Source of the DNA: Paenibacillus sp. OK003
GTDB taxonomy: Bacteria > Bacillota > Bacilli > Paenibacillales > Paenibacillaceae
Length of the DNA: 64,000 nt
NCBI RefSeq assembly: GCF_900109515.1
Contig: NZ_FOBD01000003.1
Span: 1 to 64,000 of the forward strand
Direction: 5' to 3'
Part shown: piece after piece, positions 26,336 to 36,161 of the stretch
Numbering within the stretch: position 1 is the stretch's first letter
Layout of the letters: every line of letters begins with the position of its first letter
Translations under genes and position numbers: made by a program
Notes under the pieces: generated by a model
Seen by the model: only the letters and a program-made list of their open reading frames with translations
Told to the model about the DNA's origin: nothing
The model's database searches: none

Positions 26336-26800
26336 TTGTCATATATCGTTGATTTTAAAAATGTGTCTACGGTCGGCTTAGAGTCCTCACCAGTAGCAGC
26401 AGCGCTTGCAGGTTTGCGTGCGAATGAAGCCCGTTATTTTATGAACAAATATAAGCATGAATTTACGGTTGTTCCTGCTAGCGAAAGTCAGGACACTCTG
26501 GACTACGTGAAGCGAGTTTTGAAGGAAGAACGTGATATTGAGTTTGCGGCCAAGCCCTTGGAAACGTCGGCTTTTCAAGTGGAAAACATTCGATTTTCCT
26601 ACGTCTTTTATGAAGATGGTCTTGGACTCAATGTCATGTATACGGTGGATGACCCTAAGAAGCGGGCCGTTGGTTTTAAGCTTTCTGAAGGGATGGAAGT
26701 TCCAGCGGAGTTAGAAGGCAAGTTTAAGTTTGCCAGACAGAAATCCAAGTTAGCTGGAACGATTCGGGGCTCATTTTTTGTAATCAAGAGAGATTATTAA
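26336..26800 (+). CDS. Hypothetical protein after the GyrI-like gene
   Basis: A 154-residue soluble protein that I do not recognise. It starts at TTG 26336, eight bases after AGGAG, which is a convincing site. It contains an Ala-rich helix (PVAAALAGLRANEARYFMNK) and two beta segments (VENIRFSYVFYEDGLGLNVM, KFARQKSKLAGTIRGSFFVI). There is no signal peptide or TM. It lies 18 bases after the GyrI-like gene and before a terminator, so it is the second gene of a two-gene operon divergent from a WYL regulator. Confidence 0.7.
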   Translation: MSYIVDFKNVSTVGLESSPVAAALAGLRANEARYFMNKYKHEFTVVPASESQDTLDYVKRVLKEERDIEFAAKPLETSAFQVENIRFSYVFYEDGLGLNVMYTVDDPKKRAVGFKLSEGMEVPAELEGKFKFARQKSKLAGTIRGSFFVIKRDY

Positions 26801-26841
26801 AGAGGATAAATCGCGTCTTGAATATACCCAACTTGGGGAGA

Positions 26842-26876
26842 TAAAGCTATAGCATTGAGCTATCGCTTTATTTTCG
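26842..26876 (+). terminator. Terminator after the GyrI-like operon
   Basis: TAAAGCTATAGC pairs with GCTATCGCTTTA (one mismatch, loop ATTGA), followed by TTTTC. Confidence 0.75.
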
Positions 26877-26947
26877 TTTAACAAATATGGTCGTTACTGA
26901 AATAAACTATAAAGAATGGAATCTGAATTGATGAGGAGGGAACCTCG

Positions 26948-27915
26948 ATGTCTATTCAATTAAACAGTAAGTTCTGTGAAAGCTTCAATATTCGTTATCC
27001 AATCGTTCTTGCGGGGATGGCGGGTATTGCAAACATGGCACCTTTAGTGGCTGCGGTTTCTAATGCAGGTGGGTTAGGGACGTTAGGCGCTGCTTATATG
27101 AGTCCTGAGGAACTAAGAAACGCTATACACGAGATCAAAAAACGGACGCAAGCACCGTTTGCCGTAAATATTTTTGCTCATGTTGGACCGGATCACAGTT
27201 TGGCATCTTGTTGGACGAAAAAGTTCCGATTATTAGTACAACGTTTGGATTACTTTCCGAGCATCATATGCAGAAGGCAAAATCGTTAGGGATCAAAATT
27301 ATGAATATGGTCACCACGGTAGAGGAAGCTATTCAAGCAGAGAAGCGCGGATGTGATGTCATTGTTGGACAAGCTAGTGAAGCAGGAGGGCATCGAGGAA
27401 CTTTTGATGTATCATCACAGCCCAGTGGAGCAAATATCGGAACCATGGCACTTGTCCCACAAATTGTAGATCACGTCCATATTCCAGTCATTGCTGCCGG
27501 CGGAATTATGGATGGCAGAGGACTGGTGGCTTCACTCGCTTTGGGAGCACAAGGGGTGCAAATGGGGACTCGTTTCTTGACATCAATAGAGTCTGGCGCA
27601 CATGAGGTATATAAACGTGCACTGCTTGATAGCACAGAGGAAAGCACCGTAATTACAAATGCCTTTTCTGGCCGGCCAGCGCGTGGCATCAAGAACGACT
27701 TTATATAACATTGGGAAGCATCCAGTATTAAGCCGTTAACCTTCCCTACCCAAAATACATTAACTCGCGAGATCAGGAATGCTTCTGCTAAGCAAAATAA
27801 TCCCGAGTATATGGCCCTTTGGGCAGGTCAGGGCACGAGAATGTTAACAAATAACCAATCTGCAGGCGATATCATTAATCAAATTGTAGAAGAAGCCAGA
27901 GCTATCATTCAGTAG
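26948..27915 (+). pseudogene. Nitronate monooxygenase pseudogene (deletion plus nonsense codon)
   Basis: The N-terminal part (26948 to about 27195) encodes a 2-nitropropane dioxygenase start: FNIRYPIVLAGMAGIANMAP, AGGLGTLGAAYMSPEEL. At about 27195-27205 the frame shifts and some 35-45 residues expected between HVGPDHS and LLDEKVPIIS are missing. The frame from 27208 (GQASEAGGHRG FMN motif, IPVIAAGGIMDGRG) runs to TAA at 27706-27708. Without changing frame the coding then continues (HWEASSIKPLTFPTQNTLTR, NNPEYMALWAGQGTRM) to TAG at 27913-27915. The internal TAA replaces a codon that is normally Glu in FIEHWE. Two independent lesions make this a pseudogene. Confidence 0.85.
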
Positions 27916-27918
27916 TGA

Positions 27919-28446
27919 TTATAATTTCACATCCAGCGAATATTGATCGCGAAGTACTGACAAATGGTGGAGCTCATGTCCAGCCATAACAAATGCGATT
28001 GATCGAGCCGAAGCAGGATTATCACTGACGATCCCTCTGCAGAGCCAAGCTTCCGGCGTGAGGTGACGGAGCATAAGAATGGTTGAGCGGCGTGTGACGG
28101 CATATTCCTCGTTCAAATCGGCTGCGGTATATGCGTTGAAAGGATGGTTCTGCATAAGCACGTCCTGATCGTAGCCGGGATGATTCGTTTTGTCACCTCT
28201 GGCGATGCGAAGCAATCGACTGCTCATGATGCGTTCGTTATCCAAAAGGTGGCCGATGACCTCCTTCACGCTCCATTTGCCTTCGGCGTAACGATAGTTT
28301 GCTTGCTCCTCTGTTAATGAAGAAAGCAAAGTTTGTACGATGTTGGCCTGCTGCTCTAACCTTTCGATGATGTTCCCTTCAGGAACAAGCTGGATGTACC
28401 CTTCATAAAAAGCTGCATACTCCTCTGTAGTCGGTCTTTCAACCAT
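27919..28446 (-). CDS. DinB/YfiT-family protein
   Basis: A 175-residue four-helix-bundle DinB-like protein with three metal-binding histidines visible: His in VKEVIGHLLDNE and the pair in AGHELHHLSVLRDQY. The family includes thiol-transferases and stress proteins; the reaction here is unknown. A strong AAAGGAGG precedes the ATG. The stop lies three bases from the end of the nitronate monooxygenase remnant on the other strand. Confidence 0.88.
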   Translation of the reverse strand: MVERPTTEEYAAFYEGYIQLVPEGNIIERLEQQANIVQTLLSSLTEEQANYRYAEGKWSVKEVIGHLLDNERIMSSRLLRIARGDKTNHPGYDQDVLMQNHPFNAYTAADLNEEYAVTRRSTILMLRHLTPEAWLCRGIVSDNPASARSIAFVMAGHELHHLSVLRDQYSLDVKL

Positions 28447-28602
28447 GTAAATGCCTCCTTTGGGATTCTTAGATCTGGAATATATTGTAGCATATATCTT
28501 ACTTTCAGCATTGAAATTAGCCCCTCCGCTTTATGGCGGATGAGCTCTTTGATGTGATTTAAGCAGTTATATGAGCAGTTATATGATTTGGTTGTTCCAC
28601 TT

Positions 28603-30624
28603 TCAATCCGTACGTCGTATCGCTTTTTGTTGGACAAATTTCTCCAAAATCGAAAAATCCTCAGTCACTTCTTTGAATGGCAGCGTGTCCAGCACCTGTT
28701 CCCGGTAACTCTTTTTTGCCGCTGCGCTGAGACGGGAGTCCAGTATGCTGAGTATGCCTAGATCCGTTTCACTACGAATCAAGCGACCCGTTCCTTGCCG
28801 TAACCGAAGAAGCATGTCTGGTACGAACACTTCCATGAACGGATTTTCCGATACAGATGCCTTATATTCATAAATAGGATCGGATGGAACAGGGAAGGGC
28901 AGCCGGAAAATAATGACCTGCGACAGGTCGGGACCCTCAATATTCACACCTTCCCAGAAGACACCGGTACTAAGGAGTACACCTTTGCTTTTCCTGAATT
29001 CGGTGATGACACTGTCCTGGGAAGATCCCTCTTTTTGAACATGGACTGCCCATGTATATTCATCAGGCCTTGAAATCAGCTTCTTATGAATGTACTTCAT
29101 GTCCTCCTTTGCTGAAAAAAGGACGATCGTTCTTCCTTGTGTTAAATCACAGAGTTGAACCAATTCGTTGTAGGCTGCTTCAAGATAGTTTTCGCGTTGT
29201 TCATGGTGGTAATATGGGACTACGTTCGAGATGTACATCATGGTATGGTTGGTGTAATCAAAAGGGGAGGATTTTCGATCCATAAAATCCCCCTTATAAC
29301 CGAGGGACTGCGTCAAATAAGAGTATTGTTCCTCCAGCGTATCCCCGCCTTGGCACAGCGTTGCCGACGTTAGGATAACAGGCGCCTTGCCATTAAATAA
29401 AGCATACTTCAGAAATTGGCTTATATCTTTGGGACAGATGCTGATCGTGGCTACTCCCAAGGGACTGCTTGCCCATATGAGATAGTTATCCTCTATTTCA
29501 GCCAAAACATGGATGAGGGTAATAAGCCCGTTTATAGCTTCAAAAGCGTCATCAATCTCCCGTTCGTGACGGGAGGTCAAAATGGAAAGGCGAAGACTAA
29601 GATCTTTCAAATCGTTCGAGACTTGATATAACGGTATTCCTTTGATCTCCGACACTTTTATACGGTCGCTATCCTGCTTGGCATGGTGGAGCAGATCCGC
29701 GTTTATTTGTTGGAAGATGCGTTCAACACATTTTTTTATAAAATTGGATTGTGAGAAGAGACCTTTATCCCCGGACTGCTTCGTGAGAAGCTGCACAGTG
29801 TTATCCAGAATGCGGCAGATTCCCCGATAAGTGAACTCAAGTGTTCTGGCATCTCGAACTTTTGCTTCCAGATTATGCGCTTCATCAATGACGATCAGAG
29901 CAGGCTGTTCTGAGATGATACTCTTGGTTCCTTCTTTTTTCTTCATCAAATCCCGTATGAGCAGGTCCTGGTTCACGATAATAAAATCAATCTCATGAGC
30001 CTTTGCATTTAATTTAGCCCTCATATCATAAAACAAGCATGCATTTTTATGATGGCAACGTTCAAATTTGCAATCATTTACGGAAACGTTGGACCATTCG
30101 GCATCACTAATTCCAGCTTTAATATCGGCTCTTTCATCAATTTCATAATCTAATATGCGCTGGGCAAGGGTAGACAGTGAGGCGTTCGGATCATCAGGCC
30201 GGATCAATTCCGCTGCCCTGCTTCGGCAGGCATACTGGCCCATACCTTTGCCCACAACGGAGCGAACCGTCGTAAAGCCCAACCGGCTACCAATGACCCT
30301 TAAATCTTTATGTATCTGTTCCGAAAGCTGAATGGAGGATGTAGCTATAATGACCGGTTTCTGCGACATTTGATTCGTGAGCAGGCTTGGGATCAAGTAG
30401 CCAAAAGACTTGCCGATTCCGACACCAGCTTCAATCATGGCATTATGTCCATGGAGATAAGCATCGGCTATATCGAGAGACATTTCTTGCTGCCCGATTC
30501 GCTCTCTAAGACCAATTCGAGGGAACCGATCATAGATTCGGAAGATGGCGTTAACCAAAGAACGTTCGATTTCCCTTTTCGATTCCCGCTTATTTATCGT
30601 ATAGAGTTCATTTAACCAATTCAT
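28603..30624 (-). CDS. DinG/XPD-type ATP-dependent DNA helicase
   Basis: A 673-residue superfamily 2 iron-sulfur helicase. Walker A is EAGVGIGKS (65-73), the DEAH box VIDEAHN (Asp247), and the four cluster cysteines Cys133, Cys185, Cys190 and Cys196. Motif VI is LRLRQGTGRLIRSETDLG. It unwinds 5'-overhang or R-loop substrates during repair. It lacks the exonuclease domain of the roughly 930-residue Bacillus DinG and so resembles the E. coli DinG/YoaA architecture. GAGGGG precedes ATG 30624. No LexA box is seen upstream. Confidence 0.9.
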   Translation of the reverse strand: MNWLNELYTINKRESKREIERSLVNAIFRIYDRFPRIGLRERIGQQEMSLDIADAYLHGHNAMIEAGVGIGKSFGYLIPSLLTNQMSQKPVIIATSSIQLSEQIHKDLRVIGSRLGFTTVRSVVGKGMGQYACRSRAAELIRPDDPNASLSTLAQRILDYEIDERADIKAGISDAEWSNVSVNDCKFERCHHKNACLFYDMRAKLNAKAHEIDFIIVNQDLLIRDLMKKKEGTKSIISEQPALIVIDEAHNLEAKVRDARTLEFTYRGICRILDNTVQLLTKQSGDKGLFSQSNFIKKCVERIFQQINADLLHHAKQDSDRIKVSEIKGIPLYQVSNDLKDLSLRLSILTSRHEREIDDAFEAINGLITLIHVLAEIEDNYLIWASSPLGVATISICPKDISQFLKYALFNGKAPVILTSATLCQGGDTLEEQYSYLTQSLGYKGDFMDRKSSPFDYTNHTMMYISNVVPYYHHEQRENYLEAAYNELVQLCDLTQGRTIVLFSAKEDMKYIHKKLISRPDEYTWAVHVQKEGSSQDSVITEFRKSKGVLLSTGVFWEGVNIEGPDLSQVIIFRLPFPVPSDPIYEYKASVSENPFMEVFVPDMLLRLRQGTGRLIRSETDLGILSILDSRLSAAAKKSYREQVLDTLPFKEVTEDFSILEKFVQQKAIRRTD

Positions 30625-30837
30625 AACGATCGCCCCTCTTCCAAATGAATGATCTTCTTGTAAGGAATTTTTTAGTCAAACTGTAATTATCTTAGATGGT
30701 GAGATAACAGTCAAGTGTTCATAAGGAAGAAGGCTTTCAAATGCAATATGAAGAGCTTCATTCTTCCTTTCTAAATACACCTGCAATAATTGAATTAATG
30801 GTAAAATAGTGAAAATGGTTCATGTTGGAGGATGCTC

Positions 30838-32460
30838 ATGTATAAACTGATGATCGTAGAGGATGAACTGCTCATGCGGGTTGGAATTCGTTCCATGCTG
30901 AATTGGGAAGAGTACAATTTCTATGTTGCTGGAGAAGCGGGGAACGGGAAGGAAGCGTTGGAACTCGCGCTAGAAGTGAACCCTGATCTAATTATTACCG
31001 ATATCAAGATGCCGATCATGGATGGGTTAGAGCTCATACAAGAGGCATCTTGTTTACTGAAAACCTGCAAATATGTCATCCTGAGTAATTTTGACGAATT
31101 TCATTATGCAAAAGAGGCACTGAAGCTTGGGGCTGTAGACTACTTGATTAAAAGTGAGATTACAGAAACCTCTCTAGTTGATTTGCTTACCACCATTGAA
31201 GAAAAACTACAAAGTGAACGTGGCACTCAGACCAACGTACCATTTATGACACATGACCATTCCAAGAGCCTGAGACATCTCAAAGACGGCTTCTTCCAAG
31301 ATGTTGTAAGCGGATTCATAAATGAGAAAGATATGGCTGCCAAAGCTGAAGAAATACATTTACGTTTACGATCAGACAAGTTGGTGGTCATCCAGTTTAT
31401 TGTGAATTATTACGAGGAGGCGAAGAGGAAATATGTCGAGAAGGGGGAAAAGCTACTTCGATTCTCTATTCTGAATATTATGGAAGAGATCATTCCATCC
31501 AAATGGGAGAAAGAGATTTTTGTGGAAAGCTCATCTGAATATTGGGTTATTGTCAATGTTCTTCCTGGGAGTGAGTCTGTGCAAGCCGATCTAAACAAAC
31601 TATGTAATAAGCTTCTGTCTTCAATCAAGGATTTTATGAATTTGTCACTCTCAGCGGGTGTAAGTACAATCGTTTCCGGTTTCCACGGCATAAGAAAGGC
31701 GTGTCGAGAAGCGGAATTCGCTCTAAGGCAAAGTTTCTTTAAAGGCAGTAATCAGATACTGTATTACGCGGACGTGATTCAAGCTCCAGCTCGGAAAGAA
31801 GTGAATGGAATGCTCAGTCCAGAGCAAGAACGAAATTTCCTCAAGTTATGGGTGAGTAAAGATAACCAAAAGGCGGAGGAATTCCTTGAAGAAATTCGCT
31901 CTAACCTGGAGGTGCAAGAAGCAGATGAGAGCAGTATTCGCAAGCAATATATCAGGGTGATGGAGACCATACACTCCCATCTCTCACGAGCTATTGAACG
32001 AGGCAGGCCTTCCTTTACCGAGAGATCGCCTTACGAAATCGTTTTGAAAGGAGAGTATTGGGAGGATATTCACCAGGATATGCTGGCTCATATTTCGTAT
32101 TACTTTAAAACCGATTCCCTGATTATGCAGGAGCGTTCCTACACAGACCTCGCCATTGAGTTAATGGACAAGTATTATGCCGAGGATATTTCGTTGCAAA
32201 GTATTGCTAGCCAGATCAGTGTCAATCCTTCGTATCTCAGCCGATTGTTTAAGCAGGAAAAAGGAGAGAACTTCATCGCATACCTGACACGAGTTCGGAT
32301 TGAACATGCCAAGGCTTACCTATTGAGCAGGGAACTGAGAGTATATGAAATCGCTGACAAGGTGGGCTACCATAATTACACGTACTTCAGTAAGATTTTC
32401 AAAAAATCGGTAGGATTCACTCCTGAGGAATATCGAGAACGACAGCAGGAATTCATGTAA
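30838..32460 (+). CDS. YesN-type response regulator with AraC HTH
   Basis: A 540-residue regulator: receiver domain (1-125, phospho-acceptor Asp55 in IITDIKMPIMDG), a long linker of about 300 residues with helical segments, and an AraC double HTH (about 435-535; ISLQSIASQISVNPSYLSRL, YEIADKVGYHNYTYFSKIFK). ATG 30838 lies six bases after GGAGG; the ATG six bases earlier overlaps the ribosome site. It precedes its kinase by 22 bases and faces the ABC operon that it probably activates. Confidence 0.92.
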   Translation: MYKLMIVEDELLMRVGIRSMLNWEEYNFYVAGEAGNGKEALELALEVNPDLIITDIKMPIMDGLELIQEASCLLKTCKYVILSNFDEFHYAKEALKLGAVDYLIKSEITETSLVDLLTTIEEKLQSERGTQTNVPFMTHDHSKSLRHLKDGFFQDVVSGFINEKDMAAKAEEIHLRLRSDKLVVIQFIVNYYEEAKRKYVEKGEKLLRFSILNIMEEIIPSKWEKEIFVESSSEYWVIVNVLPGSESVQADLNKLCNKLLSSIKDFMNLSLSAGVSTIVSGFHGIRKACREAEFALRQSFFKGSNQILYYADVIQAPARKEVNGMLSPEQERNFLKLWVSKDNQKAEEFLEEIRSNLEVQEADESSIRKQYIRVMETIHSHLSRAIERGRPSFTERSPYEIVLKGEYWEDIHQDMLAHISYYFKTDSLIMQERSYTDLAIELMDKYYAEDISLQSIASQISVNPSYLSRLFKQEKGENFIAYLTRVRIEHAKAYLLSRELRVYEIADKVGYHNYTYFSKIFKKSVGFTPEEYRERQQEFM

Positions 32461-32482
32461 TCCGTGAATAGAGGTGCAGCAT

Positions 32483-34225
32483 ATGAGGCATTCCCGGCTC
32501 TTCCCCATCAAGTACAAAATCATGGTGATATGCATTACAGTCATCATTCTTCCCGTACTTGTGATGACGATCAGTTCGTATTATTCCTCTGAACGATTAT
32601 TGGCACAGAATTATACCAATCTGCTCACCGATCTGGCCAAGCAGACGAATATTCGCATCGATGAGTTCCTAAAGGAGATTGAGAAAATCACACTGCTTGC
32701 CAGCAATGGACTGAGCGACAATTTATCTGCAACCCATGAAGGAAGCTTTCCGATCCAGGATTTCCTGCGAGAGGGTGATGAACAAAATGAGATTGCCGCA
32801 TACAATATTTTGATGAATTATATCATGATGAAGGATCGCGTATTTTCCATTTACCTCTATAATTTGAACGGGGGACAAAATCTGTTCGTCAGCCCTAACC
32901 AGCCTATTGACCCGGACTTCAAAGTGGCGAACGAATTGTGGTTTAAAAAATTCATGCATGATAATGATCGTACCATCACATTGACAACCCGAATCGATGA
33001 GCAATTGGAGAATAAAATTCTGGCAGTGTCACACGCTCGTAAAATTCATGATGTGGCTAGCGGGGAACTGCTTGGCGTGATTGTCGTCAGCATTGATATA
33101 AAGTTCATCGAAATCGTTAATCGTAACTTGCAGGAAGGGCTGCGTTCCAGGTTCATGATTGTGGATGAGAATGACAAAATTGTATATAACGTGAATGACC
33201 GCTTAATCGGTACATTGTTCCGGGACAACGTTCGTCCTCCCGAATCATTAAATGTTGTGGTGACCAGTCCACTTAGTCAGCAGAAATGGACTACTTACTT
33301 ATACATGCCTTTGGATGAGCTGACTGCCGACGGCAAAATATTAGGGCATAATCTGGTGACACTGTCCATTGTCCTGGTTCTTTTTGCTGCCATTATTTCG
33401 ATTTTTCTATCTCATGTCATCACCACCCCCATCAAGAAGCTGCTGCGCAATATCTCCTTGGTCGAGAAGGGGCAGTTTGAACAAGTTGAACATATTCGTT
33501 CTCGCGATGAGATTGGGCATTTATCGGTTCGATTTAACAAGATGTCACATGAATTGAAGCGTATGGTTGAGCGGATGCAACAGGAAGAAATAGAGAAGGC
33601 AAAGGCCGAGATGCGTGCGCTTCACGACCAGATCAAGCCTCATTTTCTGTATAATACTCTGGGTTCAGTGAAATGGATCGCCTCCATGCAGCAGGCTGAA
33701 AAAATCGTGGAAATGACCGATGCATTAATCTCGATGCTTCGTTATGCCACAAGATCCGATGGAACCCTCGTAACGATTCGTGAAGAAATCGATAATATAG
33801 CGAATTACGTGACGATCCAGAATGTCAGGTACTACGACTGTATTCAGATGAAATATGAGATTGAGGATAGACTGCTCGATTATCGTATGCCCAAAATGAT
33901 TCTGCAGCCCATTGTGGAGAATGCAATCTTTCACGGTCTGGCCGAGCTTGAAGAAGACGGAGTCATTACCATTCGAATTCAACCACGGGGCAGTGATATT
34001 GTGATCGAAGTCTGCGATAATGGCATTGGTATGGATCAACATACGATCCAGAACTTTATGGAAGATAAGCTCGAAGCAGACAAAGGAACAGGAATCGGCC
34101 TGCATAATGTGCAGCGGCGTATTCAACTTCATTTTGGCAAGCCTTATGGAATACAGGTGGCTAGTCAGATTGGAGAAGGTACGACTTTTATCATTCTGCT
34201 ACCTGCCATCAAAGAAACACTGTAG
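32483..34225 (+). CDS. YesM-type sensor histidine kinase
   Basis: A 580-residue membrane kinase: TM1 about 10-32, large extracytoplasmic sensor (about 33-285, dCACHE-like), TM2 about 288-310, HAMP, then the His_kinase motif ALHDQIKPHFLYNTLGSVKW and HATPase box VCDNGIGMDQH. ATG 32483 is preferred over GTG 32474, which lies in the ribosome site GAGGTG. YesM/YesN pairs sense extracellular oligosaccharides and switch on adjacent Lpl-type importers; the convergent ABC operon fits this. Confidence 0.92.
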   Translation: MRHSRLFPIKYKIMVICITVIILPVLVMTISSYYSSERLLAQNYTNLLTDLAKQTNIRIDEFLKEIEKITLLASNGLSDNLSATHEGSFPIQDFLREGDEQNEIAAYNILMNYIMMKDRVFSIYLYNLNGGQNLFVSPNQPIDPDFKVANELWFKKFMHDNDRTITLTTRIDEQLENKILAVSHARKIHDVASGELLGVIVVSIDIKFIEIVNRNLQEGLRSRFMIVDENDKIVYNVNDRLIGTLFRDNVRPPESLNVVVTSPLSQQKWTTYLYMPLDELTADGKILGHNLVTLSIVLVLFAAIISIFLSHVITTPIKKLLRNISLVEKGQFEQVEHIRSRDEIGHLSVRFNKMSHELKRMVERMQQEEIEKAKAEMRALHDQIKPHFLYNTLGSVKWIASMQQAEKIVEMTDALISMLRYATRSDGTLVTIREEIDNIANYVTIQNVRYYDCIQMKYEIEDRLLDYRMPKMILQPIVENAIFHGLAELEEDGVITIRIQPRGSDIVIEVCDNGIGMDQHTIQNFMEDKLEADKGTGIGLHNVQRRIQLHFGKPYGIQVASQIGEGTTFIILLPAIKETL

Positions 34226-34303
34226 TCATAGAAATAATCATGCATACGTTTACCATAGTAGAACGATTCCAACTGTGTTTCGTAGGTTAAACACACGCAA
34301 AGA

Positions 34304-34336
34304 GCTTGCAGAATTAACTGCAAGCCCTTTTGGTTA
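34304..34336. terminator. Hairpin between the kinase and ABC operon ends
   Basis: GCTTGCAG (34304-34311) pairs with CTGCAAGC (34318-34325), followed by CCTTTT. It probably terminates both convergent units. Confidence 0.65.
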
Positions 34337-35224
34337 TCCCTTGACGCTACCGAGTACCAAACCCTTGGTAAAGTATTTCTGTAAGAACGGATAAACGAGC
34401 AAAATCGGGATGGCACCCAGGAACATTTGAGCGGCGCGCCCAGTTCTGGCGTTCATCATGGATAACAATTGAGTATAGTCTGATCCAGATTTCAGCATGA
34501 TTTGCTCAAAGCTCTGCAGCAGGGTCTGCAGGTAGCTTTGTAATGGATAATTGGCTGGATTGTTCATATAGATAATGCCATCGAACCATGAATTCCAATG
34601 GCCGACGATACTGAACAAACCGACCGTTGCGAGAGCGGGCTTGAGGAGTGGCAATAGAATACGAAGCAATACCTGCACAGGCCCGGCACCGTCGATGATC
34701 GCTGATTCTTCAATCTCCTCTGGCAAACCTCTAATGAAATTCATAAGAATAATCATACTAAACACAGGCAGAGCTCCGGGCAGAATCAGAGACCAAATCG
34801 AATCAATCAATCCCATTTTGACGACCACCAGATAGGTAGGAATTAATCCTCCGCTAAATAACATGGTCACAATGAAAAATCCCATATAGATATTACGGCC
34901 CATCAACTTTTGTTTGGATTTGGATAAGGGATAGGCGGTGAGCACGATCAGCACCAGATTTACCAACGTTCCGAGAACGGTTCGTTGGATCGCCACCCAG
35001 AGAGAGGAGAAAAATGACCCTCCAGTTAATGCAAATTCATAAGCCTTAGTCGTGAATTCAACGGGCCAGAACGTAACATTTCCCGCAGATACAGCTGCGC
35101 TGCTGCTGAATGAAACAGCCAGCAGGTTGATAAACGGCAGGATACATAGGAGAGAGATTAGAAGCAATATGGTGTAGTTTAATAAAAGAAATACACGCCT
35201 GCTCATACTTTTATCATAGATCAT
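34334..35224 (-). CDS. Carbohydrate ABC permease (LplC/YtcP type)
   Basis: A 296-residue inner-membrane permease with six predicted TMs and the MalG-type EAA loop IEESAIIDGAGPVQVLLRIL (about 185-204), which contacts the shared ATPase. The C-terminus QKYFTKGLVLGSVKG is the classic LplC/YtcP ending. AAGGAGG precedes the ATG. It is the last gene of a three-gene importer operon; the ATPase (MsmX type) is encoded elsewhere, as usual for this class. Confidence 0.93.
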   Translation of the reverse strand: MIYDKSMSRRVFLLLNYTILLLISLLCILPFINLLAVSFSSSAAVSAGNVTFWPVEFTTKAYEFALTGGSFFSSLWVAIQRTVLGTLVNLVLIVLTAYPLSKSKQKLMGRNIYMGFFIVTMLFSGGLIPTYLVVVKMGLIDSIWSLILPGALPVFSMIILMNFIRGLPEEIEESAIIDGAGPVQVLLRILLPLLKPALATVGLFSIVGHWNSWFDGIIYMNNPANYPLQSYLQTLLQSFEQIMLKSGSDYTQLLSMMNARTGRAAQMFLGAIPILLVYPFLQKYFTKGLVLGSVKG

Positions 35225-35239
35225 AATGAACGTTCCTCC

Positions 35240-36130
35240 TTAGAAGATACGATAGCCAGCCACTCTGTAAGCCAGAATGTACGATACGGCAACGAGAACA
35301 CTGGAAATGATGGATTTAAATAATCCGACAGCCGTACCAATCGAATACTGTGCCTGCTGAATTCCTAGACGGTATACATAGGTATCAATTATATCTCCAG
35401 TCTGATACACGACAGGGGAATATAGGTTATAGATTTGATCGAATCCGGCATTGAGGACGTTACCAAGTGACAACACAGTCATTAAGACAATCGTTGGCAT
35501 GAGGAGGGGCAATGTGATGTAGATGGTCTGCTTCCATCGTTTGGCTCCATCAATTACCGCAGCCTCATATAGACCAGGGTCAATACTGGTCAGAGCTGCT
35601 AGATATACAACCGTGCCGAATCCGAAGCCTTTCCAGATATCACTCACAATCATGGTCCAAGGGAATATGGACGGTGTGCCCAGAAAAGAGATTGGTGCAA
35701 TCCCGAATACGCCTAGAAATGTGTTAATGATGCCATCGGAGCTAAGTATATCCAGCATGATGCCGGCCATAATGACCCAAGAGAGGAAGTTCGGAATGTA
35801 TACGAGTGTTTGAAATGTACGTTTGACACCACTGTGCAGCACTTCGTTAAGCAGTAATGCGAAAATAACAGGCACGATAATGCCCCCGATAATCTTGAAG
35901 ACGGACATATACAGCGTATTCCAGATGGTTCTTACGAAGTTCGGCTGACTAAATACATGCGAAAAATTGTCCCATCCTACCCACGGCGAGTTGAAGCCGA
36001 GACCCGGATTGTATTTTTGAAATGCAATAATAAGCCCATAAAAAGGGATGTAGCTAAAGATGAAGACCAAGACTAGGCTCGGGATCAACATGAGATGGTA
36101 GGGGCTTTGCTGCTTCCATTTGCTCAGCAT
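35240..36130 (-). CDS. Carbohydrate ABC permease (LplB/YteP type)
   Basis: A 296-residue permease with six TMs, beginning HLMLIPSLVLVFIFSYIPFY and carrying the EAA loop LYEAAVIDGAKRWKQTIYIT; it ends with VAGYRIF, typical of LplB/YteP. It forms a heterodimer with the following permease. Ribosome site GGAGG. The spacing of 31 and 15 bases to its neighbours indicates one transcript. Confidence 0.93.
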   Translation of the reverse strand: MLSKWKQQSPYHLMLIPSLVLVFIFSYIPFYGLIIAFQKYNPGLGFNSPWVGWDNFSHVFSQPNFVRTIWNTLYMSVFKIIGGIIVPVIFALLLNEVLHSGVKRTFQTLVYIPNFLSWVIMAGIMLDILSSDGIINTFLGVFGIAPISFLGTPSIFPWTMIVSDIWKGFGFGTVVYLAALTSIDPGLYEAAVIDGAKRWKQTIYITLPLLMPTIVLMTVLSLGNVLNAGFDQIYNLYSPVVYQTGDIIDTYVYRLGIQQAQYSIGTAVGLFKSIISSVLVAVSYILAYRVAGYRIF

Positions 36131-36161
36131 TCATATTCCTCCGTTCTTGGCAACCGTATTA

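Noticed and set aside
28505..28560. CCTCCGC/GCGGA hairpin upstream of the DinB gene
   Set aside because: The stem is short, lacks a T-run on either strand in the right place, and is not near a gene end that needs a terminator.
28356..28637. 93-codon minus-strand frame between DinB and helicase genes
   Set aside because: Overlaps the ends of both genes out of frame, has poor composition and no ribosome site.
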